From: Strigops habroptila
Taxonomy: Eukaryota; Chordata; Aves; Psittaciformes; Psittacidae
Direction of reading: 5' to 3'
DNA: 64,000 nt
Assembly (NCBI RefSeq): GCF_004027225.2
Contig: NC_046358.1
Location: forward strand, 9,517,284 to 9,581,283
Shown here: positions 56,799-64,000 of the stretch, in pieces
How positions within the stretch are numbered: position 1 is the stretch's first letter
Layout of the letters: every line of letters starts with the position of its first letter
Notes under the pieces: model-generated
Seen by the model: the letters and a program-made list of their open reading frames with translations, nothing else
What the model was told of the DNA's origin: nothing
Databases searched by the model: none
Position numbers and translations under genes: made by a program

Positions 56799-57225
56799 CC
56801 AGAGGACACACCGAGCCCCGCAGGACGGCACCCCCCGCCCCCCAGTGCCCCGGGGACCCGCTCGCCGGGAACAAAGAGCCGCGCCGAGGATGCGCTGCCC
56901 CGCGGGCAGCCAAGCATCGTCACCCGCGAAACAGTAAAGCAGAATGAACGAACGCGGGGACAATCCAGCTTGGGGGCGCCGTGTCCCTCCCTTCACCCCG
57001 GACACCCCCCGGCCTCACCTGTCTCCCGCCGCCGCCGCCGACTCCCCAGCGCCGCGCTCGCCCCCCGCACCCCGCGGCCGCTCGGGCGGGGCGGGGCGGA
57101 GCGAGCCGGCCCCGGGGCGGTGCCGGGACCGGACCAGCGCCGGCTCCGCCTGCCCGCGGGGGGTCCTGCACCGGCAGCAGCCACATCGGCGCGTGGAGGG
57201 CGGACGCCTTCGCCGTTTGATCCCG
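56799..57225. promoter_or_regulatory. CpG island, unit 5
   Basis: Copy of the island that lacks one GGAGC-type pentamer near 57100 compared with units 1, 2 and 4. Confidence 0.63.
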
Positions 57226-59281
57226 TCTCCAAAAGGAAGTTTTAGCACCCGGCTCTTCCCCCCACCAGCTGGGATCAGAGTCCAACCCAACAGGCTCCTT
57301 CGCTTTGCTCGCAGGAAGCTGCAGAAGCGAGGCCTGCAGTACTCTTAAGCAGTTTTCCATCTGTTACAGATTCTCCTCCAGTTTTCAGCTACAGAGGTCA
57401 CCTTCCCCCGGTAATCTCTCTACAAACAACGAGGGCTTTTTAAGTGATATCCCTCACAACCCTTAGCAGAGCTTAGTTCAGTTTCTTTGTTTTGGTGCTT
57501 CGTTCTAAACACCTACTTGGCCAAGGAGAAAGAAATCTCAAAGATTTTTACACTTCTTCCCCCCCCCCACCTGGTTTTTTCCACACCAGGAACCCCACAG
57601 CTAGCCTAAGAGGACTAGAAACCTTTACACCATCAGATCCTGACATACTTACCAACTCACTTCATCAAACAGCAGCACAGAAGCTCACGCTTTAAATAAA
57701 GAACATAATTGATTGAGGAAAACTGAGATATTCCTTATCAATAAATTGATCATTATATTTTTCTTTTTGTTGTGCTACTGGAAATAACATTTACCTTAGT
57801 GGATTGTTCTCTTTGCTAGACTCATCCCAACGTTTTACCTCTCATTTTAGAGAAACAGAGTGTTTTCTAGTGGATTTCAACCAAACTGGAACCAACCAAA
57901 TTCATTTTGGTAGCATTCTGCATCCAATATTAAAACTTTTCAAAGACAGATTTGTTGTACGTCGGAGCAGTTTCTTTCGGGAAATATTGCTAACCTCTGC
58001 ATAAGTTGAAAATACAGTGCAAAAATGCCTGTATCAGCAATAAAGCCTGTCACTGGCAAAAGACATTAGAAAGAATTTCAGAGTTAAGCTTGATGGAGCA
58101 AGCAGCCAGGCAAAATGATGGGAACAGTCCCTTGTAGCTTTGCACCAATGAATTGTAAAATCTGGGAAGTTATTCGTGAGCCAAAGTTTCTAGCAGTGCA
58201 GCATCTTTCTAAAGAACAAACTCCCAGATCAGGGACCCAAAACTCTCCACAGGTTCATCTTCTGTTCATCGTTTTGGCTGAGGGTTTTGCCTGAGAAGAG
58301 AGGATGGTTCAGCCATGGAGGAGGCACCACCTCTGAAGTTGACAGTGTAGCCAGATTTCACAGCAAACCCGGATCAATGAGGGCTTATTTTCCAATGCAG
58401 CACTGCACGCCGTGGCGAGTCAGGGGTTGATTCCCAAACCGCTCAGTCATCCGTATGTGGGGAGAGGGGCAGGACAACAGAGAAACCACACACCGGAAGT
58501 CAGAGCTGTAGGCAGTGCGTCCGCCAGGCTCGAGCCAGAGCCTTGGCTTCCGTAGCTACAAAATTCACCCCTAACAGCTGACCTGGGATTCAGAATGAGG
58601 GATTATGTTTTCAACCCGTTTTCTATCTAACCTTTAAAATTATCAGGAAAGTTACGTAAAATGTAAAGCATGTGTAACTGATGCTCTTGTCTTCTCTAAG
58701 GCATGCAGAGCACTTGACAGATTGGAGGAGTTTTCACTTCCCTCTTGGCATTGACTCCTTCTGAACCCAGATTTGCACTGTATACTCTCCAGGTTACATA
58801 TTCACTGATAATCACTGTAACCAAAATAGCTGGTTGTCTATGGGATTTTCCCCCCGTTTGAAATTGCAGATTCCCTGTAGACTGCAAGGTTTTCTACTTT
58901 GCATAACCTGCCAAAATCAAGGGCTTCTACATTATCAACAAAAAAAAATCTGCAGACTGAAAGGAGGAGGCATCAGAGACTGAGGAGACAGGCAGAAATC
59001 AAAAATCAACAGAGAGCACTGTTCTGTTATTCATTTCTATGGTTTATTATTTGGAAATACTATTTTTTAACTCAGTTCAGTATGCCCCAGAGCACATACA
59101 TAACCAAGCAAAACCGGCCCCACTTCCACAGCAAATTAAGAAACGTCCATCCCTTTCCCTTTTTACCAATGCTCTGTTTCAAAATGTTTCAGTGCAATCT
59201 TCAAGTGGTGTCATCCTTCAGAGACTTCTTACCCCTCAGGTGAAATTCAGAGATTAAATTCAGGTGTAAACCGGTTTATTC

Positions 59282-59429
59282 TTCCATGCTGGTAGCATAG
59301 CTGGTAAAGAGCATGAGATTCATGTCCTGTTCCCAGGTCTGACTTGTTAAGTGACTTTCAGAACCAAACTTCACCTGCCTCTGCCTTCATTTCCCCTTCT
59401 GTAAAATGGAAATAACAATACCTAATGGT
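59282..59429 (+). repeat. MIR-like SINE, unit 5
   Basis: Copy of 15865-16012. Confidence 0.65.
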
Positions 59430-61341
59430 TGAAAAAGTCCCTTATAAGATCTCCGGGTTACTATAACAGCAAACTGTTGTATAAACTAATAATATCATAC
59501 AGTGGATTTCTTTAAAAGCTGATATTCCTTTTGCAGCCTTATTGCACAAACCAAAAAGTACAAATAACATGTCCTAATTAAGAAACTGGGTTACTTAATA
59601 ATTTACAGGAAGACACATTTTGGACATATAAAATTAACTAAAAAAAAAATCATTGTCTTGACATCAGATTACTGCATCTTAAGATGCCACCCCGAGCATC
59701 TGTCATGAGATGGTATCAGCTATCCTAAGTATGTCAGGACATGCCACAGAAGGTAAAGGCAATTTTAAAATAGCTACCATTAATTTCGCTGCTGAATGAG
59801 TTTCCCAAATTGAATATTGGGGACATCCAGCACATAAATCAGTGCACATTTCCAGCACACGATTCACCTTTACATCAGCTGGTGGCATCTGTTTTAAGGA
59901 GAATTGCTCTTCCCATTAAACGGCAGCCATTGGAACAGAGTAGCAATGAGTCTAATTCAGGGAAAGTGAGAACAGCATTCCCTGACACAAAGAGGGAAGT
60001 ATGCTTAAAACAAATCCATTTTGAAAAAGGTATCAGGAAGTTTACGGCCAATGAATTATTTCAAATGTAATCATGTCACAGATGAACATTTCTTTCTTCT
60101 CCAACTGTAAACCCAATAAATGCCATCTGCAATTAAAACTCAATCAAGAGAATCAACTTGGATTCCTTTCTCCCAGGTTCCTCACTGCCGGCACTAACAG
60201 AAAAGCTGTGCGAGACCAAGCGATGCCAGTGCAGCTCTACTGCTGGCTCTGATTTATAGTAATTAGTCCTACAAGGAGGCGCAGGATCCAGCTTCTCCTT
60301 CCCCGGGTCTTGTGATTCTGCAGTGCTCACAAAGCAGGAAAGCTATAACAACTTCTTTTTGCCGCTCAAGTCAGCAGACGTGACTTGGAGAGCACACAGT
60401 GGCCAGATCTGCTGAGTAGGAAAGCGCCATTTTTACACAGTCACTTCTCAGAGTAGAACCAGGCTTTCGCTGACTGGTCCAAGGTCACAGGAATCAGTTG
60501 CAGTTGCTCCGGGAATACAGCCCAGAAGGACCAGTGCTCCAGAACTGAATCACATTACAGCCCTCGCTTTTCTTCATATTCTTTAACAAAATCTATGAAG
60601 TTAATATCGAAGTACACCACATATTACAATTTGCCCAGAAATAAAGTGCTGAGGAAGCCATCCCCATACATATTGGAGTCTCAGCTAAAACGTGAACCAT
60701 CTGTCAGTGCCCTGTAGCTCTTGGATATATTTTCCCCTGTCCTACATACTCCACTACAAAATCAGGCTGACAATAAAAAAAAGCACTTGACACACCACCC
60801 CAAAGCAAGCTTACTGTTACCAAGCACTGTTCTGACATTAAACCCTCAGCTTCTTCATCATCTTAAATACAGTTTAATAATAATACCCAGATAATACCCA
60901 GAGGGACTTTGCAAACTTCAGCTTTCTTTTGCTTCTCAAAACATGAGATTAAAACAAACGCTGAATCCCTCCACCACAGGGAAGAGGGCGGTCTTTGCCA
61001 TGGGTAACGTGCAGGATCAGGACACTTGCGTGGGACTCAGACTGTGTGTCGGAGTGAGACAGCAATGCTCTCCATCCAGATGCCACCAGTGTTTTCACTG
61101 TTCCCCATTGGGGAGATTTTTAGGGCAGTAAAGACCACTTTCTGGATGGTTATGAGCAGAGAAATATATATTTTTGTGTTGGAAATATTCAAATCAATTA
61201 AGCTGAAATCCTACAGCAGGAACCAAGTCCAGCTGTTAACAGAACCCCAAGCAGCAGGAAAACTGTGGGCTTTCCTCCTCTTCCTCCTTTTCTAGAGCAG
61301 ATAAGTGGATCCCCTTGAATCTGTGTGCTGGAAAAATGTAA

Positions 61342-61671
61342 GGAGACACTCTGTGACCTGCAGAAGCTTCAGGGAGGCACTGATCTCTTTGCTCTGGGGT
61401 CTGCTGATAGGTCACAAAGGAATGGCTTTAAGGTGTGTCAAGGGACGTTCAGATTGGGTAGCAGGAAAATGTTCTTCACTGAAAGGTTGGTCAAGCAGTG
61501 GAACAAGCTCCCCCCAGGAAACGGCGACGTCCCCAGGCGTGTTGGTATTCCAGAAGCAACTGGACAATGCTCTTGGATGTATAATTTAACTTCAAGGTGT
61601 CCTGGGGTGCAGTCAGGCCTTGGACTTGACGGTCCTTGTGGGTAACTTTCAATTCGGGATTTTCTATGATT
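61342..61671 (+). mobile_element. CR1 LINE 3' fragment (+), unit 5
   Basis: Copy of 17925-18254. Confidence 0.8.
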
Positions 61672-62228
61672 AGGAGATATCCATTGGCAGGCAGAACACA
61701 CTTATTCCAAAATACAGCACCATGCACGCTTCTCTGAACAAAGTTGGCTGGAGCCAAGCTGTAACCAGGGCACCAGGGCAGCTGTGAGTCGCTGAACTGG
61801 GCTGGGGGCGAAGGCTGGGGCTGGGTGGCGGGCAGGCCTGTGATGCGTCTCGGCGCCTGTGACAGCACAGGGGACGAGTCACAATGGGGGATGGTTATGA
61901 GGGTGCCAGCAGGCAGCACTGCCCCAGGACGGCCTGGGCCAGCAGCGAGTGCACACACAGGGGGGAGGCTGGGCTGGACAAGGGCCGGGGCAGAAACGCG
62001 GGCCCCTGGGCGTGGGTGCTCACCCTGCATCGAGGCCCTGGCTGCGAGCGCCTTGGGCAGGGCACGCTGCTGCTGCCACCGGGCCTGGGCGCAGGCCTTT
62101 CTCCCTCCCAGCTGCCTCGTCCCCTCTCCTGCCTGTCCCCAGCTCCCTGCGGCTCCCGTCCCCGCTCCCCCCACCACCATCTCCCTCCCTCCCAAGCCCC
62201 ACTGAATTCCTTCTCTCTCCTGCAGGCC

Positions 62229-63716
62229 ATGGCTATCACAAACCTCTTTGTCTGGGTTCTGCGAAGCGTATTCGCAAACGTGCTCATTGTCAGTGATGAG
62301 CTGGATGAACCCACACGTGAGTGCATGCACCAGCGTTTGGAGATGCTTATTGAGGACACAGATCGGCTGCTGCAGAAGCTGGACCAGATGATCCACAAGC
62401 AGAAACGTGCGACCTGGAGAGCCCTGCTCTTTGCTGCCTTGCGGCACTGGCAATTCTGGGCGATTGCTGGCATCCTGATCCTCCTGATTGTTGGGCTCTG
62501 CTGGTGCTTCAGGAAAAGGAGCCATGAGGCGGGCAGCAGCAGGGAAGAGGAGGAAGACAGTGAAGGAGAAGATGCTGCTGAGGCGACAGATTTGGGCACA
62601 TACATTGCAATGCGCAACAAGTGGTCAGCTGATGAACTGTGGAACCGGAGTGAGTTGGTGCACGCACTGGTGGAAAGCCTCCTCATTGCTTGCCAATGGT
62701 CCAATTCCGTATCAAACGGTTTCTTCCCGGAGCTGGGACCAGCCATCGGGGTGGGCAGCGCCTTTGATTACTGGAGTTCCCGGGAAGATGAGCCTGTCTA
62801 CTGCCAGCTCGTGCGCCTGAAGCCCCCCCGTGGGCACGCCTTCTGCCTGGAGCCGCACATCGTGGCAAAGGAGTCCCGCATCCGTGTCGAGCTGCAGTGC
62901 ACATGCACTACTCAGGAGACGGTGGGGCCCATGCTGTGCTTCCTCCACGACCCCGAGGAGGAGCTCAGGAAGAAGCAGAAGCCCAGCCTCCTACACACCC
63001 TCTGCACCGGCTCCTATCTAGATGTGCAGAAAACTGCTTGCTGGTTGCAGGATTTGGTGAGCGAAAGCACGGCAAGCATGCGCCTCCTACGTTTACGGTA
63101 CTACGTTCTGACCGTGCTGCCCTCCAGCCGCTCTTGCAAAGTGCAGATTAGAGATGTCTTTGGGAGAACCATGCTTGTTGAGATGATGTTTGGCATGCAG
63201 CTAGGCGACTCAGACATCTTCATGAGCAGCCAGCCTACAGAGGACATCTTCACCCCAAGCACAATGTGGACACTGAGCTGCACCTGGGCAGAGGCGAAGT
63301 TCTTGTGGCTGATGTTCGATCAGACCCCAGATGACAGCTTGCTCAGCTGCCTGCAACTCTGCACCCGCATGGTGGCAGGCACAGGCTTTTCCAGCTACAC
63401 CTTGAAGACGGTGGTGATGCACCTCCTGACCACCACACCCCTGTCAGGCTGGCGCAGGAGGCATTTCCTACTGCGGCTGGATGACATCATGCGGTACCTG
63501 CGCTGCTGCTTGGAGGAGAAACGCCTCAACCACTTCTTCTTCGGTAATGAGAAGATTCCTGAGGAGATTGTCGTGCCCCCAGCCTTGCAAAGAGCGGAGC
63601 CACTCAACCTCTTCCAGCATCTGGTGCAGGATCCGGCTGCCCACGAGCAGGCAATGCGGGACTTCGAGGAGCTGCAACATCGGCTTACAACACAGCTCTT
63701 CTTCTCGGGGCACTGA
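62229..63716 (+). CDS. ITPRIPL1: ITPRIPL1-like protein, copy 5
   Basis: An intact 495-aa frame with the same protein sequence as copies 1 and 2. The acceptor CTCTCTCCTGCAG ends at 62225 and AATAAA is at 63878-63883. In this copy the frame happens to be open further upstream (to 61884) than in copies 1 and 2 (18532 and 29378), because of indels in the GC-rich intronic stretch. This again shows that the upstream part is not coding. Confidence 0.9.
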   Translation: MAITNLFVWVLRSVFANVLIVSDELDEPTRECMHQRLEMLIEDTDRLLQKLDQMIHKQKRATWRALLFAALRHWQFWAIAGILILLIVGLCWCFRKRSHEAGSSREEEEDSEGEDAAEATDLGTYIAMRNKWSADELWNRSELVHALVESLLIACQWSNSVSNGFFPELGPAIGVGSAFDYWSSREDEPVYCQLVRLKPPRGHAFCLEPHIVAKESRIRVELQCTCTTQETVGPMLCFLHDPEEELRKKQKPSLLHTLCTGSYLDVQKTACWLQDLVSESTASMRLLRLRYYVLTVLPSSRSCKVQIRDVFGRTMLVEMMFGMQLGDSDIFMSSQPTEDIFTPSTMWTLSCTWAEAKFLWLMFDQTPDDSLLSCLQLCTRMVAGTGFSSYTLKTVVMHLLTTTPLSGWRRRHFLLRLDDIMRYLRCCLEEKRLNHFFFGNEKIPEEIVVPPALQRAEPLNLFQHLVQDPAAHEQAMRDFEELQHRLTTQLFFSGH

Positions 63717-63972
63717 AAGTGGTCTTCACGCACAGAGCCGTGTTTGCAGAGTTCACAGCTAAGGACATCGGAAAGGAACCTGGCAACAGAGATTCCTGTT
63801 ACTACCTGGACAGTGAGCTCCCTTCCTCTTCGAGAGAGTCCATTCCCTCTGGGGGCTTTCCCCTGTGCAAAGATGCCAATAAATCTCTTGTGTCACATCG
63901 AAACAAACACTGCGTCTGTGAGGGTGTAGCCTATGGAAAGGGCTCTGGGGGCTGTGCTTGATGGTCAGCTCC

Positions 63973-64000
63973 ACAGAATCGCAGATTCGTAGAAGAGTTA
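63973..64000 (-). mobile_element. CR1 LINE fragment (-) no. 1, unit 5, cut by window end
   Basis: The first 28 bases match the 3' end of the CR1 at 20555. Confidence 0.75.

Larger units (their letters stand above)
56536..64000 (+). repeat. Tandem array unit 5 (partial, cut by window end)
   Basis: Same layout up to the start of the first minus-strand CR1 (63973). It carries a few true base changes not seen in other units (near 60144, 60361 and 60377) and shares the T near 60852 with unit 4. Confidence 0.95.

Noticed and set aside
13112-64000. CRISPR array or bacterial operon as an explanation of the repeats
   Set aside because: The repeat unit is ~10.85 kb with CR1 LINEs, introns and a vertebrate gene; this is a segmental duplication.

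Overview
This is vertebrate, almost certainly bird, DNA. The unit is rich in truncated CR1 LINEs with the typical avian 3' end, the genes are interrupted by introns with GT/AG sites, and there is a CpG island. I cannot name the species. Two blocks fill the window.

Block 1 (1-12000, minus strand) is a young gammaretrovirus-type endogenous retrovirus. A full provirus runs 2758-12000: 5' LTR 11425-12000, tRNA-His-type primer site, leader with a strong splice donor, gag, an in-frame UAG readthrough junction, pro-pol, a pol-env spacer with a broken Cys-rich reading frame, env, polypurine tract and 3' LTR 2758-3333. The two 576-bp LTRs match base for base by eye and gag, pol and env are all open, so insertion was recent (or the LTRs were collapsed in assembly). 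To its left a second, gapped copy (env 3' part, 13 Ns, gag 5' part) shares LTR 2758-3333, giving LTR-internal-LTR-internal-LTR. That is either a true tandem provirus or an assembly product. Right of the provirus, 12001 onward looks like the R/U3 part of an older LTR into which it inserted.

Block 2 (13112-64000) is a head-to-tail array of a ~10.85-kb unit: four full copies (starting at 13112, 23959, 34808, 45690) and a fifth starting at 56536 and cut by the window edge. Each unit holds, left to right: a CpG island, a MIR-like SINE, a plus-strand CR1 fragment, one ITPRIPL1-like gene (495 aa, single coding exon, membrane anchor plus Mab-21-like domain), three minus-strand CR1 fragments, and two minus-strand exons of the dynactin gene ACTR10 (73 and 83 nt) with intact splice sites. 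The units are nearly identical. ITPRIPL1 is intact in copies 1, 2 and 5, has a 1-base deletion in copy 3 and many 1-base indels in copy 4. Because those copies differ from the others almost only by single-base indels, the breaks may be consensus errors and not true pseudogenisation.

The most unusual observations are the recent amplification of a chimeric ITPRIPL1/ACTR10 segment, the Cys-rich reading frame between pol and env, the long Cys-rich Env cytoplasmic tail, and the LTR-sharing tandem provirus.
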